Below, piece after piece: positions 1-6,510 of a stretch of DNA of 6,510 nt. The stretch comes from JAJRXG01 sp964470035 (lineage in GTDB: Bacteria > Bacteroidota > Bacteroidia > Chitinophagales > Saprospiraceae): contig CAYYBR010000240.1 of the NCBI GenBank assembly GCA_964470035.1, forward strand, positions 1 through 6,510, written 5' to 3'. The first letter of the stretch is position 1; every line of letters begins with the position of its first letter. The translations under genes were made by a program, and so were the position numbers. The notes below the pieces were generated by a model, which did no database searches, was not told where the DNA came from, and saw only the letters and a list, made by a program, of their open reading frames with translations.

Positions 1-1650
1 GTATATTCTGTGTGTGACAAGGATGAGTATTTTGTCTAGCGCTAAGTGTTTGAAATTCTCAAAAATACTGGCTTCGGTAAGCGGATCGATAGCACTTGAA
101 GGTTCATCTAATATTATGATATCAGAATCTTTGTATAAAGACCTTGCAATAGCAAGTCGTTGCCATTGCCCTTGACTTAGACCTCGGCTTTCAATAAATT
201 TTTTGCCGAGCTTAGTAGTTGCCCCTTGAGGTAGGGAGTTAATTATGGTTTTACTATTGCTTAAGCGAATCGCATTATCGAGAGATTTTGCATGATTACT
301 ATCTCTATTTTGGAACAAGGATATGTTTTCTTCTACTGTAAAATCATACTTTACGAAATCTTGAAAAATGATACTGATCTTATTATGCCATTGGTCTTTG
401 TTGAATGATCTAATATCTTGACCATTATAAAGGATATTACCACTAGAAGCATCGAATAGCCCGCTAATTAGTTTGATCAAAGTACTTTTTCCACTTCCGT
501 TTTCCCCAACAATTGCAATGACCTGTCCTGCAGAAAAAGTAGTGTTTATATTCTTTAGTACACGATGATTTTGATTAGGGTAGGAAAAGTCTAGATTGTT
601 AATAGTGAGACTTTTCGGTTTGGAATCCTGAAGAATAGTCTTGGCTTCATTGGGATTATATTTTTGTCCGCTCTGATGTTTCAAGTCTAAAAAATGAAAG
701 AGTTCAGTAATGTACAGTCGATGACTATAAACGCCTGAAAGAGCAGTTATAAAGTTTTTTATAGTAGCTTGCCCTTTCTGCATGGCTTGTACATACATTA
801 CAATAGAACCCACTGTTATTGCGCCGATACTACTGCGATAAAGAAGAAAAAGAATGAGACTGATGATAACAGACTTTTCAAACAACTCAGCCATTATTGT
901 GGCTAACCCTTCTTTTTTAACTAGTCGAATATTTTGTTGTAAGAGTTTTTTCCGCAGAGATGAATAGATGGAAGTAAAAGATTCACCTAAATTGAAAATC
1001 CTTACCTCTTTGGCATATTCCATAGTTGTCAGAATTCGATTAAAGTAAATTGACTTTCGTTGCAACTCTGTACTTTTCACCTTCCATTCGAAGAGCCTCT
1101 TGGTATGATAGTATTTTACTAACCCTGCAGGGATTGATACACCTATGAGGATAAATCCTATCGCCCAGTGCAAGGTGCTGAATAGTACCGACAAAGATGT
1201 GAGCATTAAGATTTGAGAGAGAAATCCTCTAATAGACTTGGCTAACAAAGTGGGTCTATACACGGACTCCTTCTGTACAAGGTAAAGACTATTATAGTGA
1301 GTGCTATCTTCGAAGTATTCGTATGGTAGTCCGCTTGACTTCTTAATTACCATAGCGCTGATGTAGTCTTGGATTCTTAGTTGAAATTCTGTATCTAAAA
1401 CTCGATGCGCACTGGTGATAATCGCGATGAGAAATAGGATAGCAGCATAGGCAGCTGATAACCAGATTTGTTGACTATCTAGAAAAACTTTTTCTTCTAT
1501 TGTATGGTCGATAAGTAACTTAAGTAAGTAAAATGAGAGGAGAGGAAGAAGAGCCAAACAAATTTCAAAGAATAGAATAACTATATTCCTCTTGGGAGAA
1601 GAAACCCAACAGATTTTTAATATTCTGGTAATATCTTTGAAGGTGGACAT
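1..1650 (-). CDS. ABC exporter half-transporter (fused permease and ATPase), C-terminus cut by window edge
   Basis: This is an inner-membrane ATP-driven exporter half-molecule that should work as a homodimer. The 550 visible residues read without a stop. Hydrophobic segments lie at about 23-47, 62-82, 143-180 and 259-290, followed by the ATPase domain. The ATPase has Walker A GENGSGKST (382-390), Q-loop Q430, signature LSQGQ (491-495), Walker B IIILDE (511-516), D-loop SAID (519-522) and H-loop H547. The stretch EYAKEVRIFNLG (211-222) is typical of peptide exporters of the NisT/McjD type. There is no N-terminal C39 peptidase domain, so it would not cleave a leader peptide itself. The start is ATG at 1650; the next in-frame codon upstream that matters is a stop, with no other ATG between. 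No Shine-Dalgarno is present. The gene lies 153 bp after the nucleotidyltransferase gene on the same strand. The substrate is not shown by the sequence; peptide, lipid and drug export are all possible. Only some tens of C-terminal residues should be missing. Confidence 0.95.
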   Translation of the reverse strand, partial: MSTFKDITRILKICWVSSPKRNIVILFFEICLALLPLLSFYLLKLLIDHTIEEKVFLDSQQIWLSAAYAAILFLIAIITSAHRVLDTEFQLRIQDYISAMVIKKSSGLPYEYFEDSTHYNSLYLVQKESVYRPTLLAKSIRGFLSQILMLTSLSVLFSTLHWAIGFILIGVSIPAGLVKYYHTKRLFEWKVKSTELQRKSIYFNRILTTMEYAKEVRIFNLGESFTSIYSSLRKKLLQQNIRLVKKEGLATIMAELFEKSVIISLILFLLYRSSIGAITVGSIVMYVQAMQKGQATIKNFITALSGVYSHRLYITELFHFLDLKHQSGQKYNPNEAKTILQDSKPKSLTINNLDFSYPNQNHRVLKNINTTFSAGQVIAIVGENGSGKSTLIKLISGLFDASSGNILYNGQDIRSFNKDQWHNKISIIFQDFVKYDFTVEENISLFQNRDSNHAKSLDNAIRLSNSKTIINSLPQGATTKLGKKFIESRGLSQGQWQRLAIARSLYKDSDIIILDEPSSAIDPLTEASIFENFKHLALDKILILVTHRIY

Positions 1651-1803
1651 TTTTGAAGGAGTCGATTTGTTATCTCTGAGAAAGTGCGCTAATTGTTGTT
1701 TTGTTTAACTAATGTGCTTTTAAGTAATATAGGAAATAATGGTATTATTCAGATTTTGATACGCAGTGAATAATAGTTAAGGCCCAATTCAGTTCGTTTA
1801 CAA
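1651..1803. other. Intergenic gap between nucleotidyltransferase and ABC genes
   Basis: This 153-bp AT-rich spacer lies between two genes on the minus strand. I found no match to the Bacteroidota promoter consensus and no stem followed by a T-run on the minus strand, so read-through from the upstream gene into the ABC gene is likely (inference). No small ORF stands out. Confidence 0.5.
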
Positions 1804-2952
1804 TTATGAAGATGTGCCCTTAGATATGAATAGCCTGAACATTACATAGTAAACGAATATATTTATAACTATGGAGAGCTTCGTGATCCAGTTTTCTCTG
1901 ACTCTAAGCATGAACTGAAAGCGGTCGAGATGATATCTCAGCTTCTTGTCTTGAGATATTGACCGAGCTCTTTGTTTATTGCTAGCTAAGCTTAATTGAT
2001 ATGATATTCTACGATGTATTAGCTCTGATACATGATGAGGTATGTCTAGCTCCAATTCGCGACGGGTTTGATCTATACAGAAAAGAACAAGATTGGTTAC
2101 TTTGAGATCTTTAGTGATATGCCAAAGCTTATCCCAGTTAAACTGTTCTTTGTATTTTCCAATAATTGAATATACATCGACTATTTGCTTAAGTCTCCGA
2201 CACATGTCACCCCCATGATGGACACATACGGTTATTAGTAGAATTTCTGGAGGCATAGTGCTTTTATCAGACTTCCAGTATGATTGGAGTTCACTCAGTG
2301 ATATATTGGACTGAGTAACTCTTGTGCCTAAGAACCAATGAGGTTCTATATGATAACTCCTCTTGTTTTCTTCGTATTTATCAAAGTTATATTCACAGTT
2401 ATTGTACATATACCAGGACATCCATCTCATAGGAAATGGCACCTCTGGGACATAGCCTTGGCTTAGTAAAAAATCTCTTAAAATGCTAAAGTCTTTTCTA
2501 TGGAGCAATATGTCAATGTCGCTCATTTCTCTCATGCCTACTTCACCAAAGACGCGTTGAGCCAGATGGACTCCTTTGAGGTGTTCGTGGTCTACTTGGT
2601 TATTGTGTAAAAAAAGAGATAGTTTCTGACCTTCTTGATATATGTTGAAATTATTAAATGCAATATGCTTGCATTGAGCAACGAGCTTATCTTTGTAGTT
2701 CTTGGGCATATTGATAAAATCTGATCCTGCTAGTACTATAGGTCTAACCCCATGAATTCTAGCTTGTGATAAGAGATTGGCCCAATTAAAGTCTTCTTGA
2801 ACATGTATATGTTCATTGGCTATAGAATGAAAAAAACGCCTTTTCAGATATTCCTTACATATATGCGATAGTACTTCGTAAGTATTATTAATATGAGTTT
2901 TTGGTTGCATTCGAGAGTTCGGTTTACAAGTGATCTCTTTTGTATGACGCAT
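1804..2952 (-). CDS. NTP_transf_5-type nucleotidyltransferase family protein
   Basis: This 382-residue protein matches the family described as uncharacterised nucleotidyltransferase (NTP_transf_5, polymerase-beta-like fold). The diagnostic parts are LKG (125-127), then R141 and SDIDILL (144-150), whose D145 and D147 would bind the catalytic metal. They are followed by PHWFL (204-208), and by VHHGGD (244-249) with RLKQIVDVYSII (253-264), matching the family's conserved His and helical Asp region. The C-terminus has a hydrophobic stretch at about 357-376 that may touch the membrane. Members transfer a nucleotide or phosphate-containing group; the acceptor is unknown here. Family members are known beside ABC exporters in peptide natural-product clusters, including lasso peptide clusters, and here the next gene is such an exporter. 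The start is uncertain: ATG at 2952 opens the longest frame, but Met15 (ATG at 2910) is an equally plausible start because residues 1-14 show no family similarity that I recognise. Confidence 0.85.
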   Translation of the reverse strand: MRHTKEITCKPNSRMQPKTHINNTYEVLSHICKEYLKRRFFHSIANEHIHVQEDFNWANLLSQARIHGVRPIVLAGSDFINMPKNYKDKLVAQCKHIAFNNFNIYQEGQKLSLFLHNNQVDHEHLKGVHLAQRVFGEVGMREMSDIDILLHRKDFSILRDFLLSQGYVPEVPFPMRWMSWYMYNNCEYNFDKYEENKRSYHIEPHWFLGTRVTQSNISLSELQSYWKSDKSTMPPEILLITVCVHHGGDMCRRLKQIVDVYSIIGKYKEQFNWDKLWHITKDLKVTNLVLFCIDQTRRELELDIPHHVSELIHRRISYQLSLASNKQRARSISQDKKLRYHLDRFQFMLRVRENWITKLSIVINIFVYYVMFRLFISKGTSS

Positions 2953-3200
2953 GCTAAGAATCTAGCTATCTTGATTGCCACATATGATGTTTTAACTGAC
3001 AATCTGACCTGCAATTCTATTGGTCGAAAAAAATGATAATCAAGTGTAAATTATGTTATTCACATGATAGATGGTTAGTTATGCGGCAAATACCTTCTCA
3101 ATTACAGATATGCGAGACATAGAATGGTGTACAGAGTCGCCCAGACTTAAAGAATGGGACATCGCTAAGTGGCGCTGGCTATGCGATTAGCTAGCTAGAA
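2953..3200. other. Intergenic gap downstream of the lyase; no convincing gene
   Basis: This 248-bp gap separates the lyase stop from the nucleotidyltransferase start, both on the minus strand. The right part, with the end of the lyase gene (3126-3232), is about 52% GC by hand count and looks richer than its surroundings. It holds a (TAGC)-type tandem stretch TAGCTAGCTAG at 3188-3198. A 7-bp inverted repeat pairs TCGCCCA (3137-3143) with TGGGCGA (3206-3212), the latter inside the lyase gene. A weak imperfect stem spans 3162-3186 (TCGC at one end, GCGA at the other) but no T-run follows it, so it is a poor terminator candidate. Two overlapping tiny ORFs exist (minus 3079-3162, 27 residues; plus 3071-3190, 39 residues), neither supported as a gene. 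Confidence 0.4.
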
Positions 3201-5237
3201 TTAGTTGGGCGATACACCTAGCCCGACCGTACAGCCTCTAAACCATACCTCTGTATAACTGCCGTTTTCATATTGCTTCTGTATGTCGCCTCCAAAGGTT
3301 TCTGCTCCGGCACACCAAACCATATTAGATGAAGGGTCTTTTCCATTAGTTTGGTTGTAAGCACCTTGCTTGAAATAGTTTTTTTCTCCCGCATAAGCCG
3401 AGGCTCTTTCGGTTCCATCCTGTCCTATAGGAGCAAAGAGTTGCATAACTTGATCTGGAATGTCAGATCGGTCAACGTATTCTGATGAGATCAGATTTTT
3501 AGTGAATGTCTTAGTCTCATGACCATCACTCTTGAAGGTGAGATACATTATTCCTTGATATACATTGACCTCATAGAAAAACTCTTCACCTAGAGCTATA
3601 CCATCTGCGGGTTCTACGGGGAAATCATTCTTACTTTTTCCTATTACAGACATGTCATGTCCCCAAACAGCTGATGAGTAATCCCATCTTTTGTCATTGC
3701 TGCCTGCTGTGTTTATTTCATAGTTCCAGAATACTGACCCTTTAGTATGCCCTGGAAATTTTTTATAAAAAATCTTGAGGGGTTCATTCTCATGTCCTTC
3801 ACCACTATGGATCTGTCCGACGACAGTAGAGTAGGAGGCCGCCACTCTGGCGTCACCTGAAGTTGATACGTGCATAACCTTACAGTGTCCTGTAAGTCTA
3901 CCACCATCCTCAGGGATCCAATCTCTTTTTTCATGTAACTCGGTTCTAGTATTGCTAGAGTTTTTAGAAGTGACTCCGGAGTTAGGTGTTTTATACACGA
4001 CCCATCTCCGAGTACCATCGATGACTGTATAAAAAAAGTCCTTGTGCTCAAAGTCTACCAGATTTTCAACAGAAGTGCCATCGCCCATCAACATTTTGAA
4101 TTTATCCATAAATGGTATCACCTCGCTTGGATAAACCGTCTTCTTGCTCAATCCATCATTGCTTGCGAAGTAACCTTGATTAGAATATGCATCTTCACTT
4201 ATGTCAATGTCCGCTGATTTAAACCAGACCTCTGCATAGTTGCCATCAGCATATTGCTTTGCAATATCACCTTCATGCGTTTCAGCTCCTGAACACCACA
4301 CTCTGTTAACTGCTGGATCTTTTCCATTCGTTTGATTATAACAACCTAATTTGAAAAATATACCTTGGTCCGCATAGGCATTTGCTTGCTCTGCACCATC
4401 CTGGCCGATTGGGAAGAATAAGTTTTGGACTTGTTCTGGAGCATCTTCTCTTTTCTGATATTCTGACTCAATTAGATTTTTAGAAAAAGTCTTTGTCTCA
4501 TGACCTTCACTTGTAAAGGTCAGTTTCATTATACCATTTTCTACGTTCACTTCATAACTGAATTCTTCACCTAGTTTGATTCCATCACTTGGTTCAGGAG
4601 GGTAGGAGCTTTCCCCATCACCGGTAACTGAAAAGTCATACCCCCAGATGGGATATGAATAGTCCCATCTCCCAGAGTTATCATCTCCTGCTGTGTTGAT
4701 TTCATAATTCCAAAAAACAGATCCTTTCTCGTGACCAGGAAATTTTTTATAAAATAATTTGAACGGTTCGTTTTCATGTCCATCGGCGCTATGTATCTGA
4801 CCCACTACCACTGAATGAGTGGAAGCAACTCTAGGATCTCCGGTAGCGGAGACATTCATTACTTTAAGAGTAGCACTCAGCTTGCCACCTGCCATTGGTG
4901 ACCATTTCTTGAGTTGAGCGAGCTCGGTTCTTGTATTGTTGGAAGTCCCATGGGTGTTTCCTGCATTGGGAGTTTTAAATACTACCCAGTCACCATCATC
5001 ATCGCTAGAGGTATAAAAGAAATCTTCATGGCTTTTATCTATTGCTTGCCCAGCATTTGAGCCATCTCCTAATATGAGATTCCAATGTTCAAAAAAGGGT
5101 ATGATGTCATTCGGATATACCTCTTTATTCTTTTGGTCGGTTGATGAATTGGCTTGCTCCTTACATGCTATGAAGCATAGGCTTAAGCCAAATATTACAG
5201 TGATGATACTTTTGATGGTAACGATATTTTTATTCAT
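3201..5237 (-). CDS. Tandem two-domain alginate lyase, polysaccharide lyase family 7, lipoprotein
   Basis: The 678-residue product should cleave alginate by beta-elimination at the cell surface or in the periplasm. It starts with a lipoprotein signal: charged start, hydrophobic core from about residue 5, and FIAC with lipidated Cys25, followed by K-E, which is compatible with surface export in Bacteroidota. Two complete family 7 domains follow, about 40-346 and 368-678. Each has the three family motifs: RTEL (103-106; 431-434), QIH (147-149; 475-477) and GxYNQ (298-302; 625-629). The catalytic Arg, Gln/His and Tyr (Y300, Y627) are present in both, so both domains look active. In this family QIH, rather than QVH, is associated with preference for G-containing substrates. 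Single-domain members are usually about 300 residues, so this is a duplication. No type IX secretion tail is seen. ATG at 5237 is preceded by an A-rich stretch and gives the full signal peptide. The gene is divergent from a FadR-type regulator, which fits induction by alginate products. Confidence 0.95.
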   Translation of the reverse strand: MNKNIVTIKSIITVIFGLSLCFIACKEQANSSTDQKNKEVYPNDIIPFFEHWNLILGDGSNAGQAIDKSHEDFFYTSSDDDGDWVVFKTPNAGNTHGTSNNTRTELAQLKKWSPMAGGKLSATLKVMNVSATGDPRVASTHSVVVGQIHSADGHENEPFKLFYKKFPGHEKGSVFWNYEINTAGDDNSGRWDYSYPIWGYDFSVTGDGESSYPPEPSDGIKLGEEFSYEVNVENGIMKLTFTSEGHETKTFSKNLIESEYQKREDAPEQVQNLFFPIGQDGAEQANAYADQGIFFKLGCYNQTNGKDPAVNRVWCSGAETHEGDIAKQYADGNYAEVWFKSADIDISEDAYSNQGYFASNDGLSKKTVYPSEVIPFMDKFKMLMGDGTSVENLVDFEHKDFFYTVIDGTRRWVVYKTPNSGVTSKNSSNTRTELHEKRDWIPEDGGRLTGHCKVMHVSTSGDARVAASYSTVVGQIHSGEGHENEPLKIFYKKFPGHTKGSVFWNYEINTAGSNDKRWDYSSAVWGHDMSVIGKSKNDFPVEPADGIALGEEFFYEVNVYQGIMYLTFKSDGHETKTFTKNLISSEYVDRSDIPDQVMQLFAPIGQDGTERASAYAGEKNYFKQGAYNQTNGKDPSSNMVWCAGAETFGGDIQKQYENGSYTEVWFRGCTVGLGVSPN
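3240..4136 (-). repeat. Tandem lyase domain, copy 2 (residues 368-666)
   Basis: This second copy aligns with copy 1 at an offset of 327-328 residues up to VWF at 664-666. After that point the two differ: copy 1 continues SADIDI into the linker, while copy 2 ends with GCTVGLGVSPN. The linker between the copies (about 347-367) is short and polar, rich in Ser, Asp and Asn. Confidence 0.9.
4221..5120 (-). repeat. Tandem lyase domain, copy 1 (residues 40-339)
   Basis: This is the first copy of an internal duplication. Residues VYP at 40-42 align with VYP at 368-370, RTEL at 103 with 431, and QIH at 147 with 475, all at an offset of 328. The alignment runs on to VWF at 337-339. Near-identical blocks include YKKFPGH and GSVFWNYEINTAG. 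The copies have drifted elsewhere, so the duplication is not recent. Confidence 0.9.
5166..5237 (-). other. Lipoprotein signal peptide of the alginate lyase (residues 1-24)
   Basis: Residues 1-24 have Lys at 3 and 9 and a hydrophobic core, and end at FIA before Cys25, a signal peptidase II pattern. Phe at position -3 is less usual than Leu but accepted. Residues 26-39 form a polar linker before the first lyase domain. Confidence 0.8.
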
Positions 5238-5715
5238 ATTTCTTTTTCAATTTTAATCGGGCTCTCCTAAAAGATGACAAGGTACAAGTGGTTGTGTTGC
5301 TGCTGCAGAGATCTTCGGCTTTAAAATTTGTCTACCCTGGCAACTAATGATCTTCATCTAGCAGCTTCCTTTTATCATCTGTCTGATCACTTACGTAAAT
5401 GTTGATAGTAGAGTAGTTTATCAGCTCACAAGTACTCTGTCTTGAGAATTTTCAGCAGACAGTTTTTCTGTGTCCATTGAGCTTGTCATCATTATTGGTC
5501 AACCAATTTATATAGAATTTTTGATCTTAATGTCTCTCATCATACATATACTGAAATGTATCGACAGCAATTTGCTAGATGTTGATGAAATTGTTATATT
5601 TCATAACTTATTGATTATCAAATATTTATCTCAAAGGCTATCTTCTTTTACTCAGGGTGTGAAAACCTATTGAGAGATTTATATTTTGGTTTTTACCTGT
5701 TCTTAAGAAGCATTA
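5238..5715. other. Long divergent intergenic region and probable lyase leader
   Basis: No convincing gene lies here. The lyase ATG is preceded on its strand by an A-rich stretch typical of Bacteroidota. I found no full TTTG/TAnnTTTG promoter match for the lyase; the best candidate is a weak TATAAATTGG at 5503-5512 on the minus strand, overlapping the palindrome at 5494-5507 and lacking an upstream TTTG at the right distance. If transcription begins there, the lyase mRNA has a leader of over 200 nt. An 8-bp perfect palindrome TTACGTAA occurs at 5391-5398. A 23-residue minus-strand ORF (5421-5492) and a 67-residue plus-strand ORF (5470-5673) are present but look accidental. Confidence 0.5.
5494..5507. 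promoter_or_regulatory. Perfect palindrome, probable operator facing the lyase gene
   Basis: ATTGGT-CA-ACCAAT is a perfect 6-bp inverted repeat with a 2-bp centre. On the minus strand it contains TTGGTTGACCA, the same 11-mer as the site at the regulator's promoter. Its form (TTGGTnnACCAA) resembles known operators of GntR-family uronate regulators such as ExuR/UxuR. Binding by the adjacent FadR-type protein is inferred. It lies about 257 bp upstream of the lyase start. Confidence 0.6.
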
Positions 5716-5746
5716 TTTGAAAGATAAATTTCTTTCCCTAGTTTTG
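5716..5746 (+). promoter_or_regulatory. Bacteroidota-type promoter for the GntR/FadR regulator
   Basis: TTTG at 5716-5719 and TAGTTTTG at 5739-5746, separated by 19 bp, match the Bacteroidota -33/-7 consensus (TTTG, 19-21 bp, TAnnTTTG) exactly. Transcription should start a few bases after the second box, giving a leader of about 50 nt before the ATG at 5802. Confidence 0.7.
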
Positions 5747-5755
5747 GTTGACCAC
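5744..5755. promoter_or_regulatory. Operator-like palindrome overlapping the regulator's promoter
   Basis: TTGGT-TG-ACCAC matches TTGGTnnACCAA at all but the last base. It overlaps the end of the -7 box, so a bound protein would block RNA polymerase. This suggests autorepression by the downstream regulator (inference). The 11-bp core is identical to that of the palindrome 250 bp to the left, but on the other strand. Confidence 0.6.
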
Positions 5756-5801
5756 TTTGGCATACCAATTACTAAGAAAAGTAACAACTAACTACTAAAC
5801 T

Positions 5802-6510
5802 ATGATCGATAACTTCCAGAAGATTATCGTAGAGCGACCCGTTGACAAAATCATTACTCAGATCAGGAGTTTGATTACTTCAGGTGAGCTGAAACCTGGA
5901 GATAAACTCCCACCAGAGAGGAGACTTGCACAGCTCTTTGGTGTAAGTCGAGGACCAGTTAGAGATGCGATTCAAAAACTAGAGTTTTACGGCATACTAA
6001 AAACACAACCACAGAGTGGTACAGTTGTAGCGGGTATAGGGATTTCCGCCATAGAAGGTCTAATTACGGACGTTCTACAATTGGAGCCAGCTGATTTTTA
6101 CTCTCTTGTAGAGATGAGGGTCATACTAGAAGTTAATGCGGCAAAGCTTGCAGCAGTCAAGCGCACAGCTGATGATATCTCATCCATTTATAAGGCTTTA
6201 GATGCTTATGAAAAAAAGATAGCTCAAGATGCTCATGCTGTAGAAGAGGATTTACTATTTCACTTAAGGATAGCAGAGGCAAGTAAGAATAGAGCCTTGA
6301 AGTCTTTTATGCTAATCATTATCCCCGATATAGTTAAAAACTTTCTAGAATTAAAGGTGTGTAGTGATGTCAGGTTTCAACGGACCATAGATGAGCATAA
6401 GCAAATTGTCTCACATATCGTCGAACAAGATGCGGAAGCCGCAGGTGCTGCGATGAGGCTTCACCTCAATGATGTAGTGGAGTATAGCAAATCTCTTAAT
6501 GAAATAAAGT
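5802..6510 (+). CDS. GntR-family transcriptional regulator, FadR subfamily (FCD domain), 3' end at window edge
   Basis: This DNA-binding repressor or activator has 236 visible residues; the last base before the edge is T, so a stop may follow at once, and the usual family length is about 240. The N-terminal winged helix-turn-helix covers about 10-76, with the GntR hallmarks GELKPGDKLPPERRLA (28-43), FGVSRGPVRDAIQKLE (46-61) and a wing ending QSGT (71-74). The helical FCD effector domain follows (about 98-230). Its metal ligands are visible: D150 and H154 in DLLFH, H199 in DEHK, and H221 in MRLH. That Asp plus three His set is the usual one in FCD proteins that bind carboxylate effectors. FadR-type regulators are common in Bacteroidota alginate loci, so a ligand such as a ketodeoxygluconate-type product is plausible but not shown. 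It is transcribed divergently from the alginate lyase, with an operator-like palindrome in its own promoter. ATG at 5802 is the only start that gives the complete helix-turn-helix. Confidence 0.95.
   Translation, partial: MIDNFQKIIVERPVDKIITQIRSLITSGELKPGDKLPPERRLAQLFGVSRGPVRDAIQKLEFYGILKTQPQSGTVVAGIGISAIEGLITDVLQLEPADFYSLVEMRVILEVNAAKLAAVKRTADDISSIYKALDAYEKKIAQDAHAVEEDLLFHLRIAEASKNRALKSFMLIIIPDIVKNFLELKVCSDVRFQRTIDEHKQIVSHIVEQDAEAAGAAMRLHLNDVVEYSKSLNEIK

Noticed and set aside
3079..3162. 27-residue minus-strand ORF as a lasso peptide precursor for the neighbouring exporter
   Set aside because: It lacks the usual leader threonine near the cleavage site and a Gly start with Asp or Glu at core position 7-9 in a convincing arrangement.
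3137..3212. Inverted repeat TCGCCCA/TGGGCGA as a transposon end or terminator
   Set aside because: Only 7 bp with a 62-bp loop, no target duplication and no transposase; the arms are too far apart for a terminator and no T-run follows.
3218..4783. Several open frames (3218-3418, 3713-4051, 4571-4783) within the lyase gene
   Set aside because: All lie wholly inside the strongly supported alginate lyase in another frame. Their recurrence at matching places reflects the duplicated domain, and none resembles a known protein.
5074..5256. Plus-strand 60-residue hydrophobic ORF over the lyase start
   Set aside because: It is antisense to the lyase signal peptide and first domain; its hydrophobic end is the complement of the signal and A-rich leader, with no promoter.
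5421..5492. Minus-strand 23-residue ORF next to the operator at 5494
   Set aside because: Too short to support, no recognisable features, and no ribosome-binding context; possible as an upstream leader ORF but with no positive evidence.
5470..5673. Plus-strand 67-residue ORF in the divergent region
   Set aside because: It runs through the perfect operator palindrome, has no consensus promoter, is Ile/Leu-rich as expected for AT-rich noncoding DNA, and resembles nothing I recognise.

Overview
The window looks like a chromosomal stretch of a marine-type Bacteroidota bacterium (Flavobacteriia or Cytophagia-like). The evidence is AT-rich DNA, starts preceded by A-rich stretches instead of Shine-Dalgarno sequences, a good match to the Bacteroidota promoter consensus (TTTG, 19 bp, TAnnTTTG), and a surface-type alginate lyase lipoprotein beside a FadR-type GntR regulator. 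That last pairing is typical of alginate-utilisation loci in this phylum. The genus cannot be told from the sequence.

Layout, left to right. (1) 1-1650, minus strand: an ABC exporter half-transporter with fused membrane and ATPase domains. Its C-terminus is cut off by the window edge just after the H-loop. (2) 1804-2952, minus strand: a 382-residue protein of the NTP_transf_5-type nucleotidyltransferase family, 153 bp upstream of the ABC gene and probably in the same transcript. (3) 2953-3200: a short intergenic stretch, GC-richer at its right end, with no convincing gene. (4) 3201-5237, minus strand: a 678-residue lipoprotein made of two complete polysaccharide lyase family 7 (alginate lyase) domains in tandem. 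(5) 5238-5801: a 564-bp divergent intergenic region with one strong promoter and two copies of an 11-bp core palindrome, TTGGTTGACCA, in opposite orientations. (6) 5802-6510, plus strand: a GntR/FadR-family transcription factor, apparently complete but for its stop codon.

Two functional modules seem to meet here. The right-hand one is alginate catabolism. The tethered two-domain lyase would cut alginate outside the cell, and the divergently encoded FadR-type regulator probably senses a uronate-derived metabolite through its metal-binding FCD domain. It would control itself and probably the lyase through the two palindromes. The left-hand module, a nucleotidyltransferase plus a NisT/McjD-like exporter without a peptidase domain, is a pair known from peptide natural-product clusters, including lasso peptide clusters. 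No precursor or maturation enzyme lies inside the window, so that reading is a hypothesis to test in the sequence to the left. The most notable observations are the tandem lyase architecture, the matched operator pair, and the place at the end of the lyase gene where domain homology stops exactly where base composition changes.
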